A DNA stretch of 64,000 nt from Paramoeba atlantica (lineage: Eukaryota; Discosea). The notes beneath the pieces were generated by a model. The model had not been told where the DNA came from and did no database searches. It was given only the letters and a program-made list of their open reading frames with translations. How positions within the stretch are numbered: the first letter of the stretch is position 1; every line of letters begins with the position of its first letter. The position numbers and the translations under genes were made by a program. Where the stretch lies: NCBI GenBank assembly GCA_977017575.1, contig CDRNVI010000002.1:1-64000 (forward strand). The letters run 5' to 3'. Positions 28,316 to 38,248 of the stretch are shown in pieces.

Positions 28316-29347
28316 ATTACTATCCCCCCCTATTTAGTGTTGAGTGAAATTCGGAAAAATTCAACACTAAATAGGAGGGGTAAGAAATCTCCTCCCCTCA
28401 AAAAAAAAGCGCGCCGCTTCGCGGCGCATTGTTTTCAAAACCATGATTATAGTATTTTTTTCACTCGGTTGGGGATACATCTTTATGAACGCTGTGGGGC
28501 ATTGCCCCACGCTGTGGGGGTATATATTTCACAAACTGAACAAAAACCTGCCTTGATTCTTCTCTGGGATTGCTGCTCTGTACATACCACGCGCTCTGTA
28601 CTTATCACGCGCAACGAAGACACTTTTTCATGGTTGCGAATTGTGTACATTCCAGCAAAGTGCACATGAAGACTTCAGCCTTGCGATGTGGGTCTTTTTA
28701 ACCGTTTGAAGCCAAAACTATTAGACTACCTAATCATGACCTTACTGAAATACTGTCAGAGTCAATACACTGAGGGAAAGCGACACTCGGTCGATAGGAG
28801 CAAAAATAAGCAGAGCACGGCTTCTTGACAGTATTATCAAAACGTACGCCCACCTTAATGATAATCAGAACAGGTATGCCAATGGTCAAGCGTGGAGTAA
28901 GGTCGGAATTTCGCCGGAAAGTCTAAATAAGCCAGAAAACATCCTTGAAGCGATTCGCCGGGCGAGCGAACTGTTTGCAGTGATACCGGTTCTTGATGCA
29001 GCAGAAAAAATGAAGAGGACATAATTTCCCCTGAAAGTGCTGATCACCCCTTTGTTTTGTAAAAGCCTTCGCAAATTTATTTACCACCAGTAGTTAATTT
29101 TTTAGATAAATTTGTTGTTAGGAAGAGCGCTTCTCTCGACGCATTCATTTTTGCTATAAATTATATTTATAAAAATCAATGAGAGGGAGAGTAAACAATC
29201 ACAAATAACAAGCAAAGATAAGAAAAAAAACGTTATGGGGAAAAAAAATTAAGCGACGCTTCGCGGCGCCTATACGCACCGAACCCAAAATTCAACACTA
29301 AATAGGGGGGGTTGAGCACTCAATAGTAAATAGGGGGGGACAGTAAT
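28316..29347. mobile_element. Decayed pogo-like (Tc1/mariner superfamily) DNA transposon
   Basis: The 31-bp ends 28316-28346 and 29317-29347 are inverted repeats matching at 28 of 31 positions. The element proper probably runs 28320-29343 (CTATCCCCCCC ... GGGGGGACAG), flanked on both sides by TA, the target of this superfamily. Subterminal copies of the arm sequence (TTCAACACTAAATAG) lie at ~28360 and ~29291. A hairpin GCGCCGCTTCGCGGCGC lies at 28411-28427, with a near copy at 29253-29269. Inside is a transposase remnant read on the plus strand. Confidence 0.85.
28540..29024 (+). pseudogene. pogo/Tigger-type DDE transposase C-terminal remnant
   Basis: Frame one gives ALILLWDCCSVHTTRS, which includes the second catalytic Asp, then IVYIPAKCT, ending at a TGA at 28667-28669. 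A second frame from 28673 continues LQPCDVGLFNRLKPKL, the conserved continuation (PAxxTxxLQPxDVGxF). After a stop at 28826-28828 a third frame from ~28818 gives AWSKVGISPESL and stops at 29022-29024. This is DDE_1 (pogo) transposase order. The helix-turn-helix region and the first catalytic Asp are missing, so it is inactive with at least two frameshifts and a 5' deletion. Confidence 0.8.
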
Positions 29348-29449
29348 ATAAAAAGAAAAATACTAATGGAATGGTACTTTGACGGGCGAGTGGAAAGTAA
29401 TAAACAAAAATTATGAAAAAGAAAGCAAACCATAAACAAGAAGATATTT

Positions 29450-32400
29450 TTAATGGGCAAGAGATACCAATGCCTTTTGTGCATGAGGTGTTAAAAAGTT
29501 AAACAAGTCAATTGATGTGCTCTTTTCTAAACGTTTTCGCAGTAAAAGCAGAAACAATGCAACGCTTATGTCTTGATGCAGTGAGAGTACTTCGTCGCCA
29601 AAGACAGTAAAGCATACAAGCATCGCTGTTCCCAAATGGAAAGAAGGAAGGCACGCCAAAAAAGTGACACATTCTGGGAGTAATGGGAGAGAGTGAATTA
29701 AATTATCGTGCGTGAAGTTCTGAAAGAAGACTCGGACAGGCCGACGAATCATATCTTCGCATGCCATGTGAAATTTCAATACTGTATTGGTAACGTCAAA
29801 GAGTGTAGGTAAGGACAACACGCGTATCTCACTGGTAACGTTCAGAAACTGCAACCGAGACTCAACTTCGCGTTCCCTGATAGACAATAGAAGCACCGAT
29901 ACAATGAGAAATTGTCTGCATAGTGTAAGCACGTTATTTTCGAGCGTTCCAGCCTCTTGACTATTCAGTATTCCACTGTCAAGCAAAAGCACTCCATGAG
30001 TAGGAGAAAGGATCAGATCAGCGGGATGATGTGAGTCGGCTGAATGGACCACACCATGAGAGATCGTATTTATGTTCATGTCTTCGCCCGTTGTCTTATC
30101 CCCTGGGGGTACAAGACGAAATACATGAGAAAGAGGCGGAAATCGTTCCATACACTTCGCACTAATGAAAATTATGTCTAAATGATCTCGGGATCCAAAA
30201 TATGATGCTAGGCAAGAAGAGCTCTCTTCGGACAAAGATAGTTCATTTGTGGAATGTTCGAAATTCCGTGGGGAAAAAAATGGAGTTGGTGAACTTGTAG
30301 AGACCTCAGGGTGTTCGCTGTTGCGAGTACGGAAAGAGAAAGCCATATCGTATTCTAGAAGTGCCCGATGAATAGAACATCGTTCTGTGTACGACGGAAT
30401 TATTGTTCGTGGATAGATAAACTGTGTATAGAGTAGATTTTCGTTTTGTACTGCGGGATGAAAAGTTTTACCTTGCTCAAAAGCACAGTACGATGGTAAG
30501 TTTAAAAAGAAACCCAATGGATGATAGTCGCTCTCCAAGAAATCGTATATAACAACCAAAATATGGGTAGGATAAAGCGTGTTAGACTTCTGATTCCTCA
30601 GGGTTTCATCCAGACTATTAATACGGACCACTGCAAGACCATTAAAAATACGACGCACAGCGTGCAGATTGGCATCCCTACTTACCACAATTAGAGTTAG
30701 ATGTTCGTAAAATTGAGTTCGATAACCAAACGTTTTTAAAGATCTACTTGACGCGGTTTCAATCGAACTCAGAAAATGTGTTCTTGAAACCTCGGAAAAA
30801 AGGCAACGATCTCGAATCCAACGCTCTACTACCTCTTGCTTGACAAGCTTCTCATACCTTTTCTTAGAAAATAAATACTTGCGCAGAATTTCTAGCACCG
30901 AGGAAATTCCATAGCGTTCGCAGTAATGGAACGCAGTAAAGCTTTTTACATTAAGTATTGATGACCAGTGATGGTGTTCCATTTTTTCCCAGAGCGCCAC
31001 TCCTTCCTCTCGTCCAAGCGAGTAGATTGTCTCGTAAAACAATACAAAGACATGAAGATACAAAAGCAAGGTACGATTGACCGGTAATGTCAGACTTCGC
31101 GTGTTCGTGTCTTTTAACCACTGAATAGATATAGTCGAATCGATAGGTAGATGAGAAGAATTATGCACGTGTCTGGGTGCGTGTGCAGGAAATTCTCTGT
31201 AATCTTTGCAATCGTCGTACATGGTGTTTATACCTTTTTTTAATTTTGTTAGCGTATCAATGAAATCGATGTCCTCACTTTCCACGTCGCAATATAGCTT
31301 GTTGAATCCAGGTGCGCAATTATAGCTTCCTTCTCTGGACTTTGAGTGATTTTCAGGCTTTGGGCATTGGATACAGTACACCTTATCTGTATTTTCCAAC
31401 ATTTTTCTGCTCTCGAATAATGCAAAATGAAAAACCGGACAGCAAACGCTGTACTGAGTTGATAGTTCTTGAGTAAACTTCCTGAAATACGCACCCCAAT
31501 TGAATCCCGCGTACGGTCCGTACATTATAAGAGACAGAGACGTAATCCAATCCATTTCGCAGGAACACAATGCGTCAGCGGCGTCCTCTGGGGTAGCCAA
31601 TATAATAGCCGGTGTCTTGATTGAGTTATACGCATGACGACTGCTTTTAGATAGACGAGAAACATGATAGGTACTTTCTAAACTACTTCGAAGAACGTCA
31701 AACACAAATCGCGAGTTGCGCTCCCCGGGCACTATGAATAAAACGAGTTGACTACAAACTTTGCATAACAGGTGCAGAAATGTGGAGATAAACTGCCATA
31801 CTCTGAAGCAAGGGGAGTAAACGATCGAGATTGACGTACACGTACCATCCGTTCTTTCAACGCAAGTGCATAGCTGCAATATTTGATTCAAAACATCGTC
31901 AAGCACTTTTACCCCAGTAAAGGACCTTTCCGTACATACATCATCTAAATTTACCTTTGATTCTTCCTGAGTATCTATCTCGCGTTTGTTCACGTCTTCC
32001 AATCTAAGGAAGAAATCTTCTATCTCAGCTCCCATTGAGTCATTAGAGATGTCCTCTTTCCTATGAGCGACAAAAACTGCGCTACGTATTCCCGCCATTA
32101 AATCTAATGTGCTATCCAAAAAAGAGAAAATGTCTTTCAAGGAGTTTGCTTTAGTTCGAAGCGTCCTGTTCCAGAATTGAATAGCACCATATTCAAGGTT
32201 CTCGCTGTAAGTATCCTCATGAAAAATAAAAGATGCGTTGCTTCCTGATCTATCTTGTGACAACATAGTGGATGCAGATACAGTATCGGTGACGTACTTG
32301 TGTACAAAAGGAGCACATAAAGTACCAAGTTCTGATGATTCCCACTTATGGAGGTACATCCATGATGTTGCTTCCTCCGGTAGTGAGTTAAATGACTTTG

Positions 32401-33787
32401 CGAAGTCAAGCAAACACGATGAAAAGCACTCCTGGATACCGACTTTCTCGTGAGAGTACTCTTTTGTCTCTGTTGAACGAGAGAAATATACCCCGTCAAG
32501 CCATCTTTCAGGAATGTTGATATCGTTGAGAGGCAGTGTTGGAAGGGGCAACACCTTCATTTCACCACAAAGTTGTGCTTCGGCGCCTAGCAAGAGACAC
32601 TCATTGTATATCGAAAGCGCCTCCCGTTTTTGAAGCAGAGGATAAAGTTGGTTTGAAATTTGAATGTAATTTATGTGCAAAAGACTGATTGCCCGACCGT
32701 ATAAATCAGATTTTAAAATTTGTGATTCGAAAACCCATGTATTTAGAATATCGTCTGAAACAAATCGAGGGAAAACGAAATCTCGTTCGAGAAAGGAATC
32801 AACAGTATCGCCGCCTTCGAAGACTATGGTTTCTAGCTGGCTACTAAGATTCATTTCGGATTCATCCAAAATATGCGGTGCCTCAGCAGTGCATGCTTTC
32901 GTTTCACTTAATTCAGACGCATTATCGAGCGGATAACGAATTGCAAAGACTGTTTTCTTCATAGACTCCGAAGTATCTGGTTGTATGGTAGGCTTGCTCA
33001 TTTCGTTTAGCATTGTTAAGTATTTACCAGTATTAAACTCACCCCAGAAGGACAAATTATCACGTTCGTTGAAGGTAGAAAATTTTATTCCGCCATCTAG
33101 CGGATACTTATGGCCGATGTACTGCAGCGCATTACTCGAGTTAGTATTTTCCATAAAACTAGAGATCGGCGAAATATCAATGCTCTCCAAAGAATCTTGA
33201 AGTGATTTGTCTATCAGATCATGACATTGTTCTTGCGCAGTGGAAACCTCCTTATTTTTGAAAGGCGACTCTATACCTTCGTATATGCAGTGTTGCAGTT
33301 GAAAGATCTCCGAAAAATTACCAAGTCTGTTGATTGCTGCATCTGCCTCTAAAATCCTATCGTATTTAATCTTTCCAGTGCCAATACTATGAAAATATAT
33401 CTCTGGTACGATCATACGAGGTGCGACTTGTTCGTTTGCCATTAACTCGAGGGTTGACTTTGGGGTATCGCGAGTATGTACTTGCATGGGTCGGATCGAT
33501 TTCACATCCTCCAAAAAAGACTCGTTGTGGAAAACCAGATTTTCTAGCGCCCGAATGTCAAACTCTGTAAACAACGCCCTGCCTTGGACCTGCGCTATTT
33601 TCTCGGATATTGAATGCTGAAGAATTATATGATATACATTTCGGTAACATTCAGAACTCTGAAAACAAGAGTAAGAGTTCTCCCACGGTATTGATCCGAT
33701 AGATGCAGGATACAAAGGAAAAATAGAGAATGGTGGCGCATAATGCACTGTACAAGCGTTCTCGTTTGTGTAATTCAAGCGAAACAT
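29450..33787 (-). CDS. Very large protein with XPF-like nuclease-fold and HhH C-terminus (SHOC1/ZIP2-like?)
   Basis: About 1445 aa from the first ATG at 33787 (MFRLNYTNENACTV); the longer frame to 33853 begins at GTG. The first ~600 residues are divergent. Residues ~650-800 resemble a degenerate helicase fold (ISIVYSPCFRVWQFISTF, VLFIVPGERNSRFVFD, AIILATPEDAADAL). The last ~250 resemble an inactive XPF-type nuclease domain (DLILSPTHGVLLLDSGIL; TLCRQFLIVSVLLLSIRE) followed by a possible tandem helix-hairpin-helix (PECVTFLACLPSFHLGTAML). That order fits the XPF superfamily, and the size and lack of ERKxxxD suggest SHOC1/ZIP2, a meiotic crossover (ZMM) protein, or a FANCM/XPF relative. Identification is tentative; the gene itself is certain. 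Confidence 0.55.
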   Translation of the reverse strand: MFRLNYTNENACTVHYAPPFSIFPLYPASIGSIPWENSYSCFQSSECYRNVYHIILQHSISEKIAQVQGRALFTEFDIRALENLVFHNESFLEDVKSIRPMQVHTRDTPKSTLELMANEQVAPRMIVPEIYFHSIGTGKIKYDRILEADAAINRLGNFSEIFQLQHCIYEGIESPFKNKEVSTAQEQCHDLIDKSLQDSLESIDISPISSFMENTNSSNALQYIGHKYPLDGGIKFSTFNERDNLSFWGEFNTGKYLTMLNEMSKPTIQPDTSESMKKTVFAIRYPLDNASELSETKACTAEAPHILDESEMNLSSQLETIVFEGGDTVDSFLERDFVFPRFVSDDILNTWVFESQILKSDLYGRAISLLHINYIQISNQLYPLLQKREALSIYNECLLLGAEAQLCGEMKVLPLPTLPLNDINIPERWLDGVYFSRSTETKEYSHEKVGIQECFSSCLLDFAKSFNSLPEEATSWMYLHKWESSELGTLCAPFVHKYVTDTVSASTMLSQDRSGSNASFIFHEDTYSENLEYGAIQFWNRTLRTKANSLKDIFSFLDSTLDLMAGIRSAVFVAHRKEDISNDSMGAEIEDFFLRLEDVNKREIDTQEESKVNLDDVCTERSFTGVKVLDDVLNQILQLCTCVERTDGTCTSISIVYSPCFRVWQFISTFLHLLCKVCSQLVLFIVPGERNSRFVFDVLRSSLESTYHVSRLSKSSRHAYNSIKTPAIILATPEDAADALCSCEMDWITSLSLIMYGPYAGFNWGAYFRKFTQELSTQYSVCCPVFHFALFESRKMLENTDKVYCIQCPKPENHSKSREGSYNCAPGFNKLYCDVESEDIDFIDTLTKLKKGINTMYDDCKDYREFPAHAPRHVHNSSHLPIDSTISIQWLKDTNTRSLTLPVNRTLLLYLHVFVLFYETIYSLGREEGVALWEKMEHHHWSSILNVKSFTAFHYCERYGISSVLEILRKYLFSKKRYEKLVKQEVVERWIRDRCLFSEVSRTHFLSSIETASSRSLKTFGYRTQFYEHLTLIVVSRDANLHAVRRIFNGLAVVRINSLDETLRNQKSNTLYPTHILVVIYDFLESDYHPLGFFLNLPSYCAFEQGKTFHPAVQNENLLYTQFIYPRTIIPSYTERCSIHRALLEYDMAFSFRTRNSEHPEVSTSSPTPFFSPRNFEHSTNELSLSEESSSCLASYFGSRDHLDIIFISAKCMERFPPLSHVFRLVPPGDKTTGEDMNINTISHGVVHSADSHHPADLILSPTHGVLLLDSGILNSQEAGTLENNVLTLCRQFLIVSVLLLSIREREVESRLQFLNVTSEIRVLSLPTLFDVTNTVLKFHMACEDMIRRPVRVFFQNFTHDNLIHSLPLLPECVTFLACLPSFHLGTAMLVCFTVFGDEVLSLHQDISVALFLLLLRKRLEKSTSIDLFNFLTPHAQKALVSLAH

Positions 33788-34347
33788 TGTTATAAAAGGG
33801 ACATTTTCGCGAAAATATATATTCACGATGAGGTGTGGATGAGTGCCTCCCACTCGACTTTCAAGTACGAAAAGTTGATGAAAAATAGTGAAGAAATAGA
33901 GGAATATTGCAATGCACAGTAAGTAGTGAGTTCAGCCAAGAGCGAAGACCCTGATTCTACAGGAAGTCTAGTGGAAATTTAGGATAAACACATAAAAAAA
34001 CGCATACCAGTCTAGCAACGAGAATTGATTAGAGGGAAAAACACCCTCATTTGAAACTAATAATTACTTACTTAACTAATAATAACTACCTAATTTGAAA
34101 ATCGCCTTTTCAAGCTCACTCAGTTAACAACTTCACTGATGTGCGCAGAAAATATTAAGCTGAAAACTTGTTGCAGATCAGTTGCGAACTTTAGCACCCG
34201 AAGTAACAAAATGTTATCGATCCTTGGCTGAGATTCCAGCTTCATGAAACACTCTCGGCTAGCAGCGCCCCGAGACGTTTTCTCTAATCCATGTTGACCG
34301 AGTTGAAGTTTTCATAGAGCAAGGATAATAATGATGTTGAACACCAC
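33788..34347. other. Intergenic, no gene seen
   Basis: About 560 AT-rich bases. A short tract at about 34060-34085 repeats AATAATTACTTACTTAACT-like units. No protein-like frame. Confidence 0.45.
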
Positions 34348-35277
34348 TTATGTTTTGAAATCTTTTACTTTTTCAAGCCAGCCCATAAACGCTGATCTGG
34401 ACGTTAGTTTATGTTTGAATGGGAAGTACACCTCTTCCCATGTAGTAGCGGCTGTTTTAGTCATTAAGTACAAGCCACCGCTGTCAAGTGCAAATACGAA
34501 ACCATCCAAATTATGTTGGCTGCGTTCGCTATTCATGTAATTTATTATACAGGAACGACATTTAAATAGCACACGCAATAATTCGGAACTGTACAGGGCC
34601 AATGGATCCATTGGCAGAGGGTGAGTATTCGGAATCTCATGTACTTTTGCTGCTGCATCGATAAATGAGGCATTGAGAGCATAAAGCTCGTATACGCACA
34701 ATCCCATACTATGAATAGCATCAGACCAGTCTTCAGTGTTTGTATTACCCTGGTCAATACAGGTCGGCGCACATTGCAGGCGATAAACACCTCGTATCGC
34801 ACTAAAAAGGTTAGCTTCTTGTGACGCACGTCCTGGTGCACTGAAAGGAACATGTGGTACTTTCACTGCTTTAACAGTGAGCAAACTCCTCGGAGGATAG
34901 GTTCCTATTTGACGAAACCAATGAAAAAGCTGCGGATCTGTATGACCGACCATTAGTCCACATGAATGAGTCGTTGCAATGTTATTGCAGTGCAAGCTTT
35001 CTCGTGGAAGACAAAGAAATAAGTGCTCCGGAGTGCTGATTTCACGAGACAGAAAGGAAAAACAGTGTAAGTCGCTAATCACATTTGCTGTGACACTTTT
35101 TAGATCATTTTTATTGGTATCTTGATTCGAGAGTGTAGGATCTGATGTGAGACCCGTAGTGACTTGGGCGACACTGTGAGTCCTCAGAGTGTGCCAAAAG
35201 CGGGAAAGCCAGAATCCAGTACTTAAAGATCCTGGTAGGGGCTTGAATTTGTATTCCATGTCTGCTACTGAGCACAT
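34348..35277 (-). CDS. Hypothetical protein, 309 aa
   Basis: Starts at the ATG at 35277 (a second in-frame ATG lies at 35259, MEYKFKPLPG). Mixed alpha/beta composition; no membrane segment, low complexity or recognised domain. Cys and His are frequent (LHCFSFLSREISTPEHLFLC; LQCAPTCIDQGN; FKCRSCIINY) but do not form a clear zinc pattern. The C-terminus is LDSGGLYLMTKTAATTWEEV followed by a basic stretch. Real gene by length and coding texture; function unknown. Confidence 0.65.
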   Translation of the reverse strand: MCSVADMEYKFKPLPGSLSTGFWLSRFWHTLRTHSVAQVTTGLTSDPTLSNQDTNKNDLKSVTANVISDLHCFSFLSREISTPEHLFLCLPRESLHCNNIATTHSCGLMVGHTDPQLFHWFRQIGTYPPRSLLTVKAVKVPHVPFSAPGRASQEANLFSAIRGVYRLQCAPTCIDQGNTNTEDWSDAIHSMGLCVYELYALNASFIDAAAKVHEIPNTHPLPMDPLALYSSELLRVLFKCRSCIINYMNSERSQHNLDGFVFALDSGGLYLMTKTAATTWEEVYFPFKHKLTSRSAFMGWLEKVKDFKT

Positions 35278-35487
35278 ACATTTTTAGTGTTTTAAGACTG
35301 ACTTTCAAAGAAAAATATGTATAATTCATTCGCTTGCTAAAACGTCGGAAACATCGCCTAAAGATCCTTGCGGGTAAGTTACATTGCACACAAGAAGGAA
35401 TGGTGCACTACTTAAAAAAAGACATTCTTGTACCTGCATGATACTCGTACTGTACCCTTACAAACTCTATATACTGCATAAAATTAT

Positions 35488-36891
35488 TCACTGAGGCATA
35501 CGTCTTACCGGTCGGCCCACGGGGTGGCTCACATACCCATAACGTGAGTGCGAAGGCAAGGAGGGTTTGGACTCCCGCCGCACTGGCCCTCCGGGAGTCA
35601 CCCGTGAGACCATTTCAGCAGGTCGCTTCGGTGCCGAGGCGCTCCCATACGTAGTGGTCTGACTTTGGTTTGCGGTGCGGTAACCCGCCGTTGAGCTGGA
35701 GCTCTGCACACTCCCCCGGTGCGGCCGCTGTACCGCAACCCGTTCCCCCACGGCGGCTTGATAGCCTACTGAATGACGTGAGGCCGCAGCGGTGACTCCG
35801 GGTCGACTCAGGAGCTTCGGGATGTACCCCAGTTCAGTTTTCGCGACTCTCTCCTTCCTTTTGCGCTGCGCAATGTCCTCATAGAGGTAGTTGCGGTACT
35901 CTGCTACCGTGTAACGAGTGTCGTCACTGAGGGGTATGACAATCGGTGAGGAGCACGTGGGTTCCTCTGACGGGTTGTGAAAAGCCGCGACATAGGGATG
36001 TGCAATCGCTTCCTGGGCGTTGAGTCGCTTCTTTGGATGAAACCGTAGCAGTCGCCGCATGAAATCCACTGCGTCATGTGGGGCCTCCGGGAACACCTCC
36101 TCGAAGCTCCGGGGGGTAACCCGTCCCATATTCTCCAACATTGTGTTAACGTACGGACTGTGTATCCCGGAGCGGTCCCCTGCACTAGGGTATCCAATCA
36201 ACCCGATAATGCGTTCAAGCTGGTTCATCGTAGAGGTCCCTGGGAACAATGGTTTTCCTAGAATCATTTCCCCTGCAATGCAGCCCACGCTCCACATGTC
36301 CACTCCAAAGGTGTAGGTGGTGGAGCCCAGCAGTATCTCCGGCGCTCGGTACCACCGCGTCGCTACATAGTCCGTTAACGCTGGACGGGCCACGTGCGGT
36401 TCCGAACTCACCACGGACCGGGCCAAACCAAAATCTGCCACCTTCATAAAGCACTCCGAGTTCAGCAGCAGGTTCGAGGGCTTCAGGTCGCGGTGCAGAA
36501 GCTTTCCTGAATGCAGGTAGAGCAACGTCTTGAGCAGTTGGTACGTCACGAACCGTTTGTGAATATCCTCGAGAATGCTCACCCGGATGACGCTGTGAAG
36601 GTCGGTGGCCATGTACTCGAATACGAGGTAAAGATCTTTGTCATTTTCTGCGCGATGTACATTTAAAAGCTTTACCACATTGTCGTGCTTCAAACGATGT
36701 AGAAACATCACTTCGCGAAACGTGCGTTGAGCATCGGTAGAGTTTTGAAAAGCGTCGAAGATCTTCTTTACCGCGACCAAACGTCGCGTACGACGATCGA
36801 CTGCCTTCCAAACCACACCATACGCACCCTTGCCGAGTTGCTGCAGCAACTCGTACCTTCGGGAAATGTGGGGTTCTACTTCGGAGGACAT
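35488..36891 (-). CDS. MAP kinase of the ERK7/8 (MAPK15) group
   Basis: 467 aa. Kinase domain at ~13-310: glycine loop LGKGAYGVVWKA, VAVKK lysine, HRDLKPSNLLL catalytic loop, DFGLAR, activation-loop motif TDY in ALTDYVATRWYRAPE, and CMGC features. YELLQQLGKGAYGVVW and KIFDAFQNSTDAQRTFREV are characteristic of ERK7/8/MAPK15. The dual-phosphorylation motif is TDY rather than TEY, a variant common in kinetoplastid MAPKs. The ~150-residue tail is Ser/Arg/Pro-rich and disordered, as in MAPK15, where it regulates activity and localisation to basal bodies and cilia. Confidence 0.9.
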   Translation of the reverse strand: MSSEVEPHISRRYELLQQLGKGAYGVVWKAVDRRTRRLVAVKKIFDAFQNSTDAQRTFREVMFLHRLKHDNVVKLLNVHRAENDKDLYLVFEYMATDLHSVIRVSILEDIHKRFVTYQLLKTLLYLHSGKLLHRDLKPSNLLLNSECFMKVADFGLARSVVSSEPHVARPALTDYVATRWYRAPEILLGSTTYTFGVDMWSVGCIAGEMILGKPLFPGTSTMNQLERIIGLIGYPSAGDRSGIHSPYVNTMLENMGRVTPRSFEEVFPEAPHDAVDFMRRLLRFHPKKRLNAQEAIAHPYVAAFHNPSEEPTCSSPIVIPLSDDTRYTVAEYRNYLYEDIAQRKRKERVAKTELGYIPKLLSRPGVTAAASRHSVGYQAAVGERVAVQRPHRGSVQSSSSTAGYRTANQSQTTTYGSASAPKRPAEMVSRVTPGGPVRRESKPSLPSHSRYGYVSHPVGRPVRRMPQ

Positions 36892-37098
36892 AGCATGCGC
36901 GTATACAAATACTAAGCACCAATTTTATGTTCCGATTCGGTAAAACAAATAGTATGTATTTCAGGGGAAAAGTGGAAAAATTGAAACCTTTCTAACACAT
37001 CAAAAACAGGGAAAAGATATTAAAAAAGCCAATACCTCGGTCAACACAAAATTTTGTCTATAGTACATACCGTCGCACTCGGAGTTCTATGACCAAAA
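36892..37098. other. Intergenic upstream of the MAPK gene
   Basis: About 200 AT-rich bases that would hold the MAPK acceptor site. Its far end contains the left copy of a candidate target-site duplication, ATGACCAAAAT at 37089-37099. Confidence 0.4.
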
Positions 37099-37137
37099 TT
37101 GAAATTCTACCTTGTTGTTTTTTTCTGTACCTTGTTG
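37099..37137 (+). other. Spliced-leader exon relic (3' end conserved)
   Basis: The last 16 bases, TTTCTGTACCTTGTTG, equal those at 38805-38820 on the other strand. They match the kinetoplastid SL exon end (TTTCTGTAC then TTTATTG) with two differences shared by both loci. The 5' part here does not match the SL; a CTACCTTGTTG at 37107-37117 looks like a duplicated SL end, as template jumping would leave. Confidence 0.6.
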
Positions 37138-37674
37138 ATCTACCCCATGTACCCCTTCACCCCCGTTCCCCGCGCCCTTCGCCGTCTCCCCGCCGTTCTC
37201 CCCGCCGTGCTTCCCGCCGCGCTCCCGTCGCTTTCCCGCCGCTGTCCCGCTGCTCCCCCGTCGCTTTCCCGCCGTGTGCCTTCTATGGTTGAGGTACTCT
37301 CATGGCGGCACAGGTGCGTCGAGCATCGGCATCCGCACAGCGCACCTAGGCTGAAACTAGGGAGCCATATCTCCTCGGAGACAAACGGCTCTGTGAACCA
37401 ACCAACCAACCTCCTTCTTTGAAGGCGCGTGGAGGACTGGTTGCCCCTCTCGTAGGGACCGCTGGTCAGTGTGGCCTATCCTCACTGCGTCTCCGACTAC
37501 CGTCCTCGGTGAAGTGCCAGCCGTGGCTTGCTACGGCTGGCTCGCCCGCCGGTCCGCAAGGACCGGTCGTACGCATCGGAGTAACATCCGAGCCGTCGGG
37601 CCCCTCACGTGGACGGTAGAGGGCCCATAACCTGTCAAGGCCAAAAGGGTGCAAGAATTATCATCATCATCATC
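37100..37674 (+). mobile_element. Short retroposon with SL relic, structured 3' part and (TCA)n tail
   Basis: Flanked by ATGACCAAAAT (37089-37099) and ATGACCGAAAT (37675-37685), a 10 of 11 duplication. The 5' end has TTTTTCTGTACCTTGTTG (SL exon 3' end, to 37137), then a C-rich region of imperfect CCCGCCGT-type repeats (37150-37290). From ~37490 come stable hairpins: CCAGCCGT/ACGGCTGG, CCGGTCC-GCAA-GGACCGG (a GNRA tetraloop), TCGGA/TCCGA, and GGGCCC...GGGCCC. The 3' end is an ATCATCATCATCATCA tail. No RT is encoded, so it would be non-autonomous, moved by a LINE. A 90-codon Pro/Leu/Arg frame in the C-rich part is probably not a gene. Confidence 0.7.
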
Positions 37675-37787
37675 ATGACCGAAATGTATACGATAAAAAA
37701 GATATAACATACGATAGCATACAAGATGTAAGAATACATGTAAGAATGTTTGACATGCTTTCGTTTTTAATTCCTTTAACTTTGCTC

Positions 37788-38216
37788 TCACACAGTAAAT
37801 TTTTCCCAGTAACTGACGTCAAGAGATTCCCACCATCGATCACTCGACACCAATTTATCGGCTTGTTTTATTTTCTTGTTGCTTTCGAAAGGCGGTTGGT
37901 CGGAAACGTTTTTACGATAAGCGTACCACACATTTTTTTCTGTGTCCCACTTTGCAAACCGTGTCGGAAGGCTATCGATTTTTAAGTCTTTTTTCGGAGA
38001 ATAATAGACGCAAATCTTTTTAAGGTCGTGCGGGGCCCGTTCTTTGTCAACGTAAATCGTGACGCGATTATCAAAAATGGATACGAAGTTGGTCGAGTCT
38101 GGCATCTGAGAGATGTCAACTTCGCCCTCAAATTTATTTCTTGCCAGGGCTAGCTGCTTGATTGACGAGGGAACACGTGATAAATCTAACCGTCCGGTAA
38201 AGGAGTTATTATGCAA
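37788..38216 (-). pseudogene. 3' part of an LRR gene split by an insertion
   Basis: Begins in mid-repeat (LHNNSFTGRLDLSRVPSSIK, QLALARNKFEG) and continues as a ~100-residue non-repeat tail (DLKKICVYYSPKKDLK, SSDRWWESLDVSYWEKFTV) to a stop at 37788. It is in the same frame as the 5' part at 38829-39446 and continues its repeat pattern (LPDSLNML-x-LHNNSF), so the two were one gene. The frame before the first Leu is closed by a TAA. There is no ATG of its own at the edge. Confidence 0.8.
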
Positions 38217-38248
38217 GGGTTATGATCATACGCTCGTGGCGCAGAGAT

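Noticed and set aside
37147-37422. Pro/Leu/Arg-rich frame in the retroposon
   Set aside because: It arises from the CCCGCCGT-type repeats and lacks non-repetitive coding character.
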